Source of the DNA: Methyloversatilis discipulorum
GTDB taxonomy: Bacteria; Pseudomonadota; Gammaproteobacteria; Burkholderiales; Rhodocyclaceae
DNA length: 64,000 bases
Assembly: GCF_000527135.1 (NCBI RefSeq)
Contig: NZ_AZUP01000001.1
Span: forward strand, 1,736,001 to 1,800,000
Direction of reading: 5' to 3'
Below the pieces are notes generated by a model that worked only from the letters and a program-made list of their open reading frames with translations, ran no database searches and had not been told where the DNA came from. Below, one piece after another: positions 36,822 through 45,772 of the stretch; position 1 is the first letter of the stretch; every line of letters starts with the position of its first letter. Made by a program: the position numbers and the translations under genes.

Positions 36822-37761
36822 CTCCCAAAGGCCGGATGCTCCGCTGCGGCGCGTCGGCATCGACACACTGCCAGTTACTTTGGGCGGTAGCCCCGACTGC
36901 GACATCGCTCTGGACGATCCGGCGCTATCCGACTGGTCTGGCACACTGAGGCGCGCGAAAGACGGGCGGCTTTGGCTGAGGGGCAATACCGCCATGCTGC
37001 GCGCGGGGGAAAACCAACCCATGTGCAGTGAGCTCGAGATCAGGCCCGGGGTGGCGCTGGAGCTTGGCCGCCTCCGCCTGCTGCTTGAATCGATCGGGCC
37101 AGCGACGGCCAGGCCGGAATCGTCCATCGGACGTGGGCACTTTCTGCGCGCGCCATTGGCCATGCTCGCGATCCTGTCTGCCGTCTTCCTCGAAATCTGG
37201 ATGAATGCACACGGGCCGCGTCCGTTCGACAAGATCCTGTCGAACCTGGTGGTGACAGGCGCGCTGATCGGCATCCTGCTGCTTGTGGCGTTGTGCATCG
37301 ACAAGCTCATCGGACGCGCCTTCGACGCAAGTGCCACCCTGATACGCCTGAGCGCGGTTTTTGTGCTGATCGTCGGCGGCGAAGCCGGCTATTCGATGGC
37401 CAGTTTTGCTCTTGGTCTTCCTCCTCTCAACCTGAATGACGCTGCGACCATCTCGCTCTGGTCGCTCGGCCTGGGCCTCGCGCTGCTGTCGCCTTCGTTC
37501 AGCCTACTGCGCCGCTGGCGCCGCTCGCACAACCTGGCCCCTTTTCTGACCATTGCCCTGCTTCTCTCGGGCAGCGGTACGGTCATGGCCCTGCACGACG
37601 CCGACGACACTCGTCAGACCTCGATAGGGCAAACTTTTCCACCGTCCTTCCGGCTGATCGGCATCGAGGATGCAAGCGAGGTTCTGGCTGAGCTGCAAGG
37701 CATGCACGAATCGCTGGAAAAGATGCGGCGCGATGCGCCGCCGGTGCAGGCAGAGGATTGA
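36799..37761 (+). CDS. FHA-like membrane protein
   Basis: 320 residues. Residues 1-100 follow the forkhead-associated pattern (TLPVTLGGSPDCDIALDDPALSDWSGTLRR), but the usual phosphothreonine-binding GR and SxxH residues are replaced (GG, SDWSG), so phosphopeptide binding may be lost or changed. About five hydrophobic segments follow (near residues 115-133, 147-166, 176-200, 210-226, 238-254), then a soluble tail ending with a helix (EVLAELQGMHESLEKMRR). It likely couples a cytosolic FHA-like sensor to the membrane beside the exported protease. The AAGGCGGA ribosome-binding site lies inside the protease gene. Confidence 0.68.
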   Translation: MLSLVLTDSQRPDAPLRRVGIDTLPVTLGGSPDCDIALDDPALSDWSGTLRRAKDGRLWLRGNTAMLRAGENQPMCSELEIRPGVALELGRLRLLLESIGPATARPESSIGRGHFLRAPLAMLAILSAVFLEIWMNAHGPRPFDKILSNLVVTGALIGILLLVALCIDKLIGRAFDASATLIRLSAVFVLIVGGEAGYSMASFALGLPPLNLNDAATISLWSLGLGLALLSPSFSLLRRWRRSHNLAPFLTIALLLSGSGTVMALHDADDTRQTSIGQTFPPSFRLIGIEDASEVLAELQGMHESLEKMRRDAPPVQAED

Positions 37762-37976
37762 ACTTCCAACCGAGCACGGAGCCAAGCGGCGCTCTCGCCG
37801 CAGCACGCTGCTCGTGTTGAACGAGTTGCCGGCGAACAGACGGAAGGTCGCCGCGGAGTCGCTGCAAAAGACCACTGAAGAAATGGATTTCTCGGTCCAG
37901 CCGAATCACGCATAGCGCATCCCGTAAGATTCCAACGCGATACCAAGGCGTACCTGCGACGAAAGCCATAACCGAA

Positions 37977-40900
37977 ATGACCGATCGCCCGCCTTTCCGC
38001 TACTACGGCGACAACACCCTGCTCGCTTTCGTGCGACGGCTGCTGATCGCCTTCCTTCCCGCTGCGCTCGTCGTTTATGACCTGAACCTCGTGCTCGGTC
38101 TGTTTCAGAGCGATGGTGGCTGGCTGGCCGATGCATACGGTGCCGTGCGTGGCATCAAGCTTTTCGAGACAGTTCTGCCGGAACGCTTGAATAGCCCTGG
38201 CGGGTTGATCGCGGCGACCCTGCCGCTTGGGCTTCTGATCCACCGGAAGCTTGCCCGCAGGATCGATGCCTGGTTGTTCGCGCCCTTTGACCTGCAGGTC
38301 ATGGAGCCGATACGCCGCGCGACCGGAATTCTGACATGGGTGCCGTCGCCCGAGGCAAAACGCATCTACGACGAACTGCTCGCCTGGACAAGAGACGATA
38401 GTCGCTTGCAGGCGCTGCCGTTGCACTGGCTGCTGTCCGAGCCCGATCATGGCCTAGATCCGGAAAATGCTCCGTTCGAGCCCTTTGCCGTCGCCGCGCT
38501 GCTGGGGCCAAACGGTTGTGGCAAGTCGCAACTCGTGCGGGAGTTGGCGCGTGCACTGTCGCAACGAGGCACGCTGGGCGATCCGCCCGACGGATGCGGC
38601 TTTCCGGAGAGAGTACGGCGCCTGCGGGCTGCACTGCGCTATTGGTGGCATCGCGTCAATCCGGGACGAGCCGAAACAAGCGACCCTTGGGACGCCGGCA
38701 TGCTGCGAAGCGACATCGCGGCCCTCAGCGCCTTGAAAAACTGGAGGCCGCGCGCCCCCTCGCTGCTGGTGCTGGACGATCCCGGGCATGGGGTGTGCGG
38801 CAAGGTGGTCGATGCCCTTGTGTCCACGCGCAACCACTTCGCCTTCCCGGTTCGCCTGATCGTTGTCGATCAGTTCATTCCGGCCGATCTGCCGGTGTCG
38901 CCGCCGGCGCCGCCGCTCGTAACGGATTGGTGCTACGGCCAGAAGGTGGCGCACCGAAAGCCCTTCACCTTGTTCAGGCTGCCCGAAGCCCGTTTCGACC
39001 AAGCGCAGTTCCGCCAGGCCTCTGCCGAATTCTGGCGGCCGGTGCCTTCGCGTGGACTAGTTGGCCGCATGCTGCTTGAAAAAACGCGCAGTACCGATAT
39101 TCGCGCCCTCTACAAGCGGGAAGACCTCCAGCGCCTGATCGATGCGTACGACGGCGCGCCTCTGCTGCTCGCCCTCGCGGTGTTGTGGTTGGACCGCAAT
39201 CCTTCGCGCAGCGTCGCCGACCTGCTGGAGACCGAACCTACGGAGGCAGAGCGCAAGCTGTTCGAGCACTTCAGCGACGCCCAATCGACAGACGGTACGC
39301 GCGTGTTTCGGCTCATCTGGCACCGAGTGAAGGAGTTGTACGACTCCCACCACGACTTCCACGACAAGCTGCCGTATGCGGTGGCCGCGGCAACCTTGGC
39401 TGGCGGTCTGGCGACGACGGAAGCCAACACGAAGTTCACTCTGCAGATTTCGCGGGATCTTCCACGCTTCGGCGACTGGAACGACAATCATCGGATCGCC
39501 CCGGTCAGTCCGCGCCCGCTCGGCAAGTACTACGCGCAACTGGTTCGAGACACGGATTTCCGCGACAACCCGGGCGCATTCATGGAAACGATCGTGGCGG
39601 CAGCGCTGCAGACCGCCCCAGGTCAAACCCTGAAGTGGCTCGTCCGCGCCAAATGGCTGGGCGAAGAGCGCACCAGCTGGGTAGATAGTCGTCGCGCAGA
39701 CGATCCCGACTGGGCGTTCGTCCGCTGGCAGGCCTACGCAAGCGCCGCGCTCGATCACATGCCGGACATGCTGCCCCGTGCCGCACAGGCCCTTGCCGGC
39801 CTTGCCGACGCGCAACTGGACACGGCGCTGCAGACGCTCGAAAGACTTGAACATTCCGTCGCGGGTGCTGATCCCTCGTCGCTGGGCGAATTGCGCTTCG
39901 GCATCGGCACCCGCAGGCTGCTGGCGTCGGACCACGCAGTTGAGCACGAAGTGGAGTGGTTGGCGCGCTGGGTCGAGTTCTCGCCTGACGTGAATGATGA
40001 CTCACCTGCCGCCTGGATCACCCGTTGGGCGGATGCGCTGGCACAGATACTCGCGCGCCGCGACAATTCGGATCAACTGCTCCGGACGTTCTACCCCTCG
40101 CTGCGCAACTTTCGTGGCCGGCAGGTCCGGCGCAGCCTTGCGCGCGCTTTGGCAAGCGAACCCGGAGTAGGATGCAACGACGGCACCTTGCACTGCTGGG
40201 CAGCACTGCTCGAGGTGCAAGATGAGGCGACGCCGATCACAGACACTGCGCCCGCAGTGCACTACCCGGTCTTGCCTGCGCCACCGGCCTGGAGCGGGAG
40301 CGAAATTGAGCTCTGGTCGGTCATGGTGCTCAATGCGGATATCCGACGACAAGTTTCCTATAGCGGTGCGAAGTGCTCGATCGATGTGCTGAAGGATGAG
40401 GTTCGGCAAATCGAGCGCATCGTCCAGCCCTTCGCTCACGATCCGCTCAAGTGGCACCGCCTGCATTACGAGTGGGCGGAAGCCTGGCGACAGCTCGCCT
40501 ATGCGCTGTCACAGGAAGCAGATCAGTCCAACGCCTGCCGCCACGCCGTAGAAACGGTCGAGCGCATCGTCCAGCCCTTCGCTCACGATCCGCTCAAGTG
40601 GCACCGCCTGCATGCGCAGTGGGCGGGAGCCTGGCAACACCTCGCCTATGCGCTATGCAACGAACCCGGTCAGTCCGACGCCTGCCGCCACGCCGTAGAA
40701 ACGGTCGAGCGCATCGTCCGGCCCTTCGCTCACGATCCGCTCAAGTGGCACCGCCTGCATTACGAGTGGGCGGAAGCCTGGCGACAGCTCGCCTATGCGC
40801 TGTCACAGGAAGCAGATCAGTCCAACGCCTGCCGCCACGCCGTAGAAACGGTCGAGCGCATCGTACAGCCCTTCGCTCACGATCCGCTCAAGTGGCACGG

Positions 40901-42002
40901 CCTGCATGAGGCGTGGGCGACCGCCTGGCGATATTTCGCTCATGCGCTGGCCGGCGAACCGGGCAGGCATGACGCCTGCCGCGATGCTGTGAATAAGGTC
41001 GAGCGCATCGTCCAGCCCTTTGCCCACGATCCGCTTAAGTGGCACAGCCTGCATCACAAATGGGCGTCCGCTTGGCGAGAACTCGCCCGTGCGCTGAGCA
41101 ATAAATCGGGAGAGTCCGAAGCCTGCCGCAATGCGGTGAATAAGGTCGAGCGCATGGTCCAGCCCTTCGCTCACGATCCGCTCAAGTGGAATCGCCTGCA
41201 GTTGGAGTGGGCCAAAGCCTGGCGAGATCTCGCCCATGCGCTGTGCCAGGAACCCGGTAAGTCCGACGCCTGCCGCGATGCCGTGAATACGGTGGAGCGC
41301 ATCGTCCAGCCCTTCACTGACGACCCGCTCAATTGGCACAGCCTGCATCAGGTACGGGCAGCCACTTGGGGATGCCTCGCCCATGCGCTGTGCCAGGAAC
41401 CCGGTAAGTTCGACGCCTGCCGCGATGCGGTGGATACAGTCGAGCGCATCGTCCAGCCGTTCACTAACGATCCGCTCAAGTGGCACAGCATTCACGCTGA
41501 CTGGGCAGCCGCCTGGGGATATCTCGTCCATTCGCTGGGCCAGGAACCTGGTAAATCCGACGCCTGCCGCGATGCGGTGAATACGGTCGAGCGGATTGTC
41601 CAGCCCTTTGCCCACGATCCGCTCAAGTGGCACGAACTGCATCAGAAACGTGCCGCTGCCTGGCGACACCTCGCCTATGCGCTGTGCCAGGGACCCGCCA
41701 AGCTTAACGTCTGCCGCGATGCGGTGAATACGGTCGAGCGGATTGTCCAGCCCTTTGCCCACGATCCGCTGAAGTGGCACAGCCTGCATTATGAGTGGGC
41801 GGCCGCATGGGGGATACTCGCCTATTCGCTGAGTCAGGAATCCGGCAACTCCGACGCGTGCCGCGATGCGGTGGACAGGGTCGAGCGCATCGTCCAGCCT
41901 TTCAATAACGACCCCGTGACATGGCACGCGCTGCACGCGTTTCGCGACGCTGCGCGCAGCTTAATTCGGGAATCACTGATCCGCGCACGGCCCTGCGATT
42001 AA
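37977..42002 (+). CDS. Large membrane-anchored P-loop ATPase with tandem 49-residue repeats
   Basis: 1341 residues. Two hydrophobic segments lie near the N terminus (about 21-42 and 77-90). A P-loop domain follows with GPNGCGKS (177-184) and Walker B SLLVLDDPG (262-270), next to long helical regions. Residues 809-1298 hold ten 49-residue units of the form ERIVQPFAHDPLKWH..LH..WA.AW..LA.AL.......ACR.A, plus a decayed eleventh, probably helical solenoid (TPR-like). The layout (ATPase core with C-terminal superstructure repeats) resembles STAND-type sensors, but I cannot place the ATPase in a named clade. It follows the FHA gene by 215 bp and precedes the amidohydrolase by 67 bp. Confidence 0.72.
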   Translation: MTDRPPFRYYGDNTLLAFVRRLLIAFLPAALVVYDLNLVLGLFQSDGGWLADAYGAVRGIKLFETVLPERLNSPGGLIAATLPLGLLIHRKLARRIDAWLFAPFDLQVMEPIRRATGILTWVPSPEAKRIYDELLAWTRDDSRLQALPLHWLLSEPDHGLDPENAPFEPFAVAALLGPNGCGKSQLVRELARALSQRGTLGDPPDGCGFPERVRRLRAALRYWWHRVNPGRAETSDPWDAGMLRSDIAALSALKNWRPRAPSLLVLDDPGHGVCGKVVDALVSTRNHFAFPVRLIVVDQFIPADLPVSPPAPPLVTDWCYGQKVAHRKPFTLFRLPEARFDQAQFRQASAEFWRPVPSRGLVGRMLLEKTRSTDIRALYKREDLQRLIDAYDGAPLLLALAVLWLDRNPSRSVADLLETEPTEAERKLFEHFSDAQSTDGTRVFRLIWHRVKELYDSHHDFHDKLPYAVAAATLAGGLATTEANTKFTLQISRDLPRFGDWNDNHRIAPVSPRPLGKYYAQLVRDTDFRDNPGAFMETIVAAALQTAPGQTLKWLVRAKWLGEERTSWVDSRRADDPDWAFVRWQAYASAALDHMPDMLPRAAQALAGLADAQLDTALQTLERLEHSVAGADPSSLGELRFGIGTRRLLASDHAVEHEVEWLARWVEFSPDVNDDSPAAWITRWADALAQILARRDNSDQLLRTFYPSLRNFRGRQVRRSLARALASEPGVGCNDGTLHCWAALLEVQDEATPITDTAPAVHYPVLPAPPAWSGSEIELWSVMVLNADIRRQVSYSGAKCSIDVLKDEVRQIERIVQPFAHDPLKWHRLHYEWAEAWRQLAYALSQEADQSNACRHAVETVERIVQPFAHDPLKWHRLHAQWAGAWQHLAYALCNEPGQSDACRHAVETVERIVRPFAHDPLKWHRLHYEWAEAWRQLAYALSQEADQSNACRHAVETVERIVQPFAHDPLKWHGLHEAWATAWRYFAHALAGEPGRHDACRDAVNKVERIVQPFAHDPLKWHSLHHKWASAWRELARALSNKSGESEACRNAVNKVERMVQPFAHDPLKWNRLQLEWAKAWRDLAHALCQEPGKSDACRDAVNTVERIVQPFTDDPLNWHSLHQVRAATWGCLAHALCQEPGKFDACRDAVDTVERIVQPFTNDPLKWHSIHADWAAAWGYLVHSLGQEPGKSDACRDAVNTVERIVQPFAHDPLKWHELHQKRAAAWRHLAYALCQGPAKLNVCRDAVNTVERIVQPFAHDPLKWHSLHYEWAAAWGILAYSLSQESGNSDACRDAVDRVERIVQPFNNDPVTWHALHAFRDAARSLIRESLIRARPCD
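40401..41870 (+). repeat. Ten tandem 147-bp coding repeats
   Basis: Units start every 147 bp from 40401 (for example 40548, 40695); a diverged eleventh begins at 41871. Units 1 and 3 are nearly identical at nucleotide level (one change seen over the unit), while unit 2 differs, implying recent duplication of a two-unit block. Later units are more diverged. The period is a multiple of three, so copy number can change without a frameshift. Confidence 0.93.
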
Positions 42003-42069
42003 GTTTGGGCCGGCTGATCTATGCAGGTCGACGGCAGCCGAAACGACGAGAATTGAGGCGACGGACAGC

Positions 42070-43722
42070 ATGAACACTTCGCGTCGACAAGCATTGAAAG
42101 CACTGGGCAGCACAACGGCGTTGGCGCTGGCCGGCTGCTGCGGGCCGGCGGCGCGGACCTTGCCCGACCTCACCGGGCGCGCCTCGACACGGGATAACGT
42201 GCCCTTCCTGCTGCGGCCTGAGCTGGCCAGAGCCCGCACAACGGTCCTGCCCTGTCTCGACGTTCATGCGCATTTTTTCAATGCGCGGGACGTACCGGTG
42301 CGCGCATTCCTGCAGAAGTCGGTCGGGCACGACATGCCCAGCTACATCCAGTTGCTGCTGGCAGTGCTGGCACCGGCTATCGAGGCAGCCGCGCAGGACA
42401 TGGCGCCATCGGCGGCCGAGGAGTGGCGCGACCTGCAGGAAATGAGGCTGCGCTTCGCCGGCATGGCGCCCGCTGAGGCCACCGCACGGCTGGATGCGGA
42501 GGCATCTGACCGCGCAGAAGAAGTGGGCAAGGCACTCTATCGCGAAACCAGACGTCGCGCGCCGGAGGCCATCGCGCTGTTCGATTCGCTGGCGCGCGAG
42601 GCGGAACGCAGCGGGCGAAGGACAGGCGTGGGTATCGACCGCTTCAGCGAAGCAACGCTCACCCGGGTGATCCGGGAGTCGCCCGAGCCCACAGATCCAG
42701 GTGCGCTCGACGACCGGGTGGAGGCGAGGGCACGCATGCGCGCTTTGTCACTGCGCAGCGTGATCGAGTTTGCCGGCTTCATGACCTCGCCCCGTTACCA
42801 GAACCTGAGTGCCTATATGCGGGTATATGGCGCACACAACGGTGGGGTGCAGCTTGCGGGTTGCTATGCGGCGCTGGTCGATTTCAATTACTGGCTGGAC
42901 TGCCCGGACGTGTCGACGCATGTGCACGACCAGATCATTCTGCACGCGGAGCTGAGCCGCCTGTCGGGCGGCTTCATGCAGCCGCTGGCGCCCTACAACC
43001 CCTGGGTGGATATCAAGGAGGACGGTGCATCGCTTGCGCTGGTGCGCACCGCCGTGAAGCATCACGGCTTCGTCGGCGCCAAGCTCTACCCACCGATGGG
43101 CTTTCTGCCTTACGGCAACGCCGCCGGGCCGCTCGATTCGACCGAGCGCCGGCCCGATCTGCAGGAACTCGACCGGAATCTGCTGAGATTCTTCGAAACC
43201 TGCGTGGACGAAGGCATTCCGGTGATGGCGCATGCCAATCGCTCCATGGGCCGCGACGCCGCGCACGACGATCTTCCCGGCCCCGACGGCTGGAAGAGCT
43301 TGCGTGACGCGCTGGCCGCAAGACCCGGCGCCTCGCGGTCTGCTTCGTTGCGCGTGAACGCCGGCCATTTTGCGGGCGAAACGGGCATCGCATGGGCGCG
43401 CGACTTCGTCGATCTGGCCGAGCAGTGCGATGGCACGCTCGACCTGTATGGCGACACCGGATACTGGGACGGACTGCTGCAGGGTGGTGCGGCCGCCGAG
43501 CGGCTGGTAGCGCTGCTGTCGGCGAAGTCGCCCGCTCCCTGCCGCATGGCCGACAAGCTCATGTTCGGCACTGACTGGCTCATGCTCAGCCAGGTACCGG
43601 GCTGGAAGGACTATCTCGGCGCGGTAGAACGGGCACTCGACGGCCTGGATGACGACGCGGCCAGGCAGGCGTTTCTAAGTGGCAATGCCCGCCGGTTCTT
43701 CAGCCGGGAACACGGAGTATAG
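42070..43722 (+). CDS. Amidohydrolase-family protein with Tat/lipoprotein signal
   Basis: 550 residues. The N terminus SRRQALKALGSTTALALAGC combines a twin-arginine motif with a lipobox, Cys23 being the possible lipidation site. The metal-dependent hydrolase core shows CLDVHAHFFNA (His66, His68), AKLYPPMGF, VMAHANRS, VNAGHFAGETG and LMFGTDWLMLS (metal Asp). A long helical insertion (about residues 90-190) separates the first motif from the rest. It belongs to the amidohydrolase_2-like group; the substrate is not deducible. It is the last gene of the protease/FHA/ATPase set and probably acts outside the cytoplasm like the protease. Confidence 0.78.
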   Translation: MNTSRRQALKALGSTTALALAGCCGPAARTLPDLTGRASTRDNVPFLLRPELARARTTVLPCLDVHAHFFNARDVPVRAFLQKSVGHDMPSYIQLLLAVLAPAIEAAAQDMAPSAAEEWRDLQEMRLRFAGMAPAEATARLDAEASDRAEEVGKALYRETRRRAPEAIALFDSLAREAERSGRRTGVGIDRFSEATLTRVIRESPEPTDPGALDDRVEARARMRALSLRSVIEFAGFMTSPRYQNLSAYMRVYGAHNGGVQLAGCYAALVDFNYWLDCPDVSTHVHDQIILHAELSRLSGGFMQPLAPYNPWVDIKEDGASLALVRTAVKHHGFVGAKLYPPMGFLPYGNAAGPLDSTERRPDLQELDRNLLRFFETCVDEGIPVMAHANRSMGRDAAHDDLPGPDGWKSLRDALAARPGASRSASLRVNAGHFAGETGIAWARDFVDLAEQCDGTLDLYGDTGYWDGLLQGGAAAERLVALLSAKSPAPCRMADKLMFGTDWLMLSQVPGWKDYLGAVERALDGLDDDAARQAFLSGNARRFFSREHGV

Positions 43723-43906
43723 AGACTGCTTCACTTAGCGAAGAATAACGCCTGCCTCTCGCCCTCTCCAGGGCCGACAAGCCGGCTTGATTCACGACTC
43801 TTGCCTAGATTCGCGGCCAGTGCAAACCGACTGTAAAATCCGTCCGAGGGAAATGGAGGCGCGCTAGGATTCTGCCAATCAAGCTTTTCGTGTCAGGGGA
43901 GCTACG

Positions 43907-44311
43907 ATGCACCATATGGCAAATAACGCATTCGCATCGATCCGCGACTTCGAAGACCTCCTGGACTACCTACGAGACAGGGAGGCAGGCTCGGCGGTGC
44001 TGTCTTCGACTCGATTCTGCGAGATCCTGGGCATTGATACCGAGTTGCTCGCCGACTTGGCCAAAGTTCCTGGCAGCGCCGCAGGTCCGGTGTCAGCTTG
44101 GGAGGGCGCGCAGTGCTTCATACGTGGCACCCTGCGTGTGTTGCACGCTGCCAGCGACCTGAACGGCGACATCGAGCGGACGGTCTTCTGGTTCCGCAAT
44201 GAGCCTTTGGTGCCATTCGGTCAAGAGACTGCTGAGCGTCTTGTGGCGAAAGGACGTGTTGACGACGTTATCAGGTATGTAATGTCACTCGACGCCGGCG
44301 TTGTAGGGTGA
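43907..44311 (+). CDS. DUF2384 (MbcA/ParS/Xre) antitoxin-like protein
   Basis: 134 residues from ATG 43907 with an AGGGGA ribosome-binding site. The C-terminal FRNEPLVPFGQETAERLVAKGRVDDVIRYVMS is the toxin-binding domain that normally masks RES-type toxins. The N-terminal part (TRFCEILGIDTELLADLAKV) is a short helical DNA-binding-like segment. The next gene is a HAD protein, not a RES toxin, so it looks solitary. Confidence 0.72.
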   Translation: MHHMANNAFASIRDFEDLLDYLRDREAGSAVLSSTRFCEILGIDTELLADLAKVPGSAAGPVSAWEGAQCFIRGTLRVLHAASDLNGDIERTVFWFRNEPLVPFGQETAERLVAKGRVDDVIRYVMSLDAGVVG

Positions 44312-44486
44312 ATTGGATTCAGCCGACGAGCTCGCCGACCTGCTTTGCTCCCTCGGGCCACGATTTCGGCCGGTAGCCTCCGTTTGGTCGACCCCAACAG
44401 ACGCGCGCTGCACCGGCACTCCATCAAGCCGCAATCCTCCACCGTCCGCCACGCGGCCTTGGCCCTGACGCATACTCTCCATCGAA

Positions 44487-45020
44487 ATGGCGAATGGGGA
44501 GTGCATAACAGTGGTCACTAGTATTAGGCAGCGAGAACCAAAGCTCCCTACGCTGTTTCTTGACTTTGACGGAGTACTACACCCCGACGAAGTCTTTCGA
44601 GTCGGCGAGCGCATCGTTCTGCGTATGGACGGTTTCAGTTTGTTTGAGTGGTCGGAAGTCCTTGACGAGCTTATTGCGCCTTATCCCTCGCTGCAGATCG
44701 TTCTTTCCACCAGTTGGGTACGGATTCTTGGATTCGAAGTCGCTGGAGCGTACTTGCCAGAGTCACTACAGCGCCGGGTTGTCGGCGCCACATGGCATCA
44801 GACCGCGCCGCGCGGATGGGAAAGGCTTACGAGGTATGAGCAGATTCAGCTGAGCGTCGTTCGACACCGGCACGAGCGTTGGTTGGCAATCGATGACGAT
44901 AGTCATGGCTGGTCGGATGAGCAACGCTCAAACTTGGTCCTTACCGACTCGCTACTTGGGCTTGGCGCGGCATCTGCGCAAGATGAGTTGCGAGATAAGC
45001 TCGCGCGTCTATGTCAGTGA
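44487..45020 (+). CDS. HAD-domain protein (SAK-type)
   Basis: 177 residues (GTG 44511 with GGGGAG upstream is an equally good start). Motif I is TLFLDFDGVLHPDE, motif II LSTSW, and motif IV WLAIDDDSHGW. This compact form is seen in the HAD domain of RNA-repair-associated proteins (HAD_SAK_2). It is predicted to be a small phosphatase or nucleotidase. It lies between two antitoxin-like genes within the transposon cargo, and its role is unknown. Confidence 0.75.
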   Translation: MANGECITVVTSIRQREPKLPTLFLDFDGVLHPDEVFRVGERIVLRMDGFSLFEWSEVLDELIAPYPSLQIVLSTSWVRILGFEVAGAYLPESLQRRVVGATWHQTAPRGWERLTRYEQIQLSVVRHRHERWLAIDDDSHGWSDEQRSNLVLTDSLLGLGAASAQDELRDKLARLCQ

Positions 45021-45132
45021 GATCGACGATGCGGAGCAACGGCGGACGGCGCGAAGAGGGCTTCGCTCAAGGTACGGCAGGTCGGTTGGAAGCAGCCCGG
45101 GTACGGCGAGAAGTGTTTTGTTGGGAGAAAAC

Positions 45133-45606
45133 ATGATGGCGCGCAGTACGTCAGGTTCGATGACCAGACAGCAGGCGATCCGGCGTTTTCAGGAGCTGAA
45201 TTCGGCGAGTTTGGGAGAGCGTGAAGCCGCCATTCGCCGAGGGGTTCCCGCCATGGAACTCGAAGAACTGGCTGCCTTGCTCGGCTTGCCTATTGTTAAC
45301 CTGTCACGTGCTCTGGGCGTGCCTCCATCGACGCTCCGCCGCAAAGCTAAGAACAGGGACGCTCTGCCCGCGGATCAGGGCGAACGTGTGCTGGGCCTTC
45401 AGCGCATAGTTGGCCAGGTACAAAAGATGGTGGAAGAGTGCGGCGATCCTTCGAACTTTGATGCAGCAACTTGGACAGGCAACTGGCTCATGGCACCTCA
45501 GCCTGCGCTCGGCGGCAGACTGGCATTGGAGTTTCTCCGTACTTCCACAGGACTGCAGCTCTTGTCCGAATTGCTCTCGCACAACGTCACGGGCGCATAT
45601 GCCTAG
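45133..45606 (+). CDS. Second DUF2384/ParS-type antitoxin-like protein
   Basis: 157 residues from ATG 45133 (GGGAGA upstream; the open frame extends earlier but overlaps the HAD gene). ELAALLGLPIVNLSRALGVPPSTLRRKAKNRDALPADQGERVLGLQRIVGQVQKMVEECG is the Xre-like DNA-binding part, and NWLMAPQPALGGRLALEFLRTSTGLQLLSELL the toxin-binding part, as in ParS. A RES toxin normally starts at the stop of such a gene. Here only a 27-codon open frame starts there (45599), with no RES similarity, so the toxin has been lost or never existed. Confidence 0.8.
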   Translation: MMARSTSGSMTRQQAIRRFQELNSASLGEREAAIRRGVPAMELEELAALLGLPIVNLSRALGVPPSTLRRKAKNRDALPADQGERVLGLQRIVGQVQKMVEECGDPSNFDAATWTGNWLMAPQPALGGRLALEFLRTSTGLQLLSELLSHNVTGAYA

Positions 45607-45772
45607 TTCCGGCGACAAACGCGACGCCCCCTTTGCCTGCAGGAACCTACCGACTACTTCGTTTCCATCGACACCTCCGTGAAGCCTAATTCTGAGGCAA
45701 GTGGGTGTCTAGAAAACTGGAGCGATTCAGGTGTGCCTTGCTGGCCGCAACCAAATATGACTGGAAACGGTG

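Noticed and set aside
40401..41870. CRISPR-like array
   Set aside because: The repeats are contiguous 147-bp coding units without spacers. No other regularly spaced short repeats of CRISPR type were seen in the window.
40803..41936. A 377-codon open frame on the minus strand across the repeat array
   Set aside because: It is the mirror of the 147-bp tandem repeats of the plus-strand ATPase gene; the repeat period keeps any stop-free frame open. There is no separate start region or known motif.
45599..45682. Short open frame after the second ParS-like gene as a RES toxin
   Set aside because: Only 27 codons with no RES residues; too short to be a toxin.
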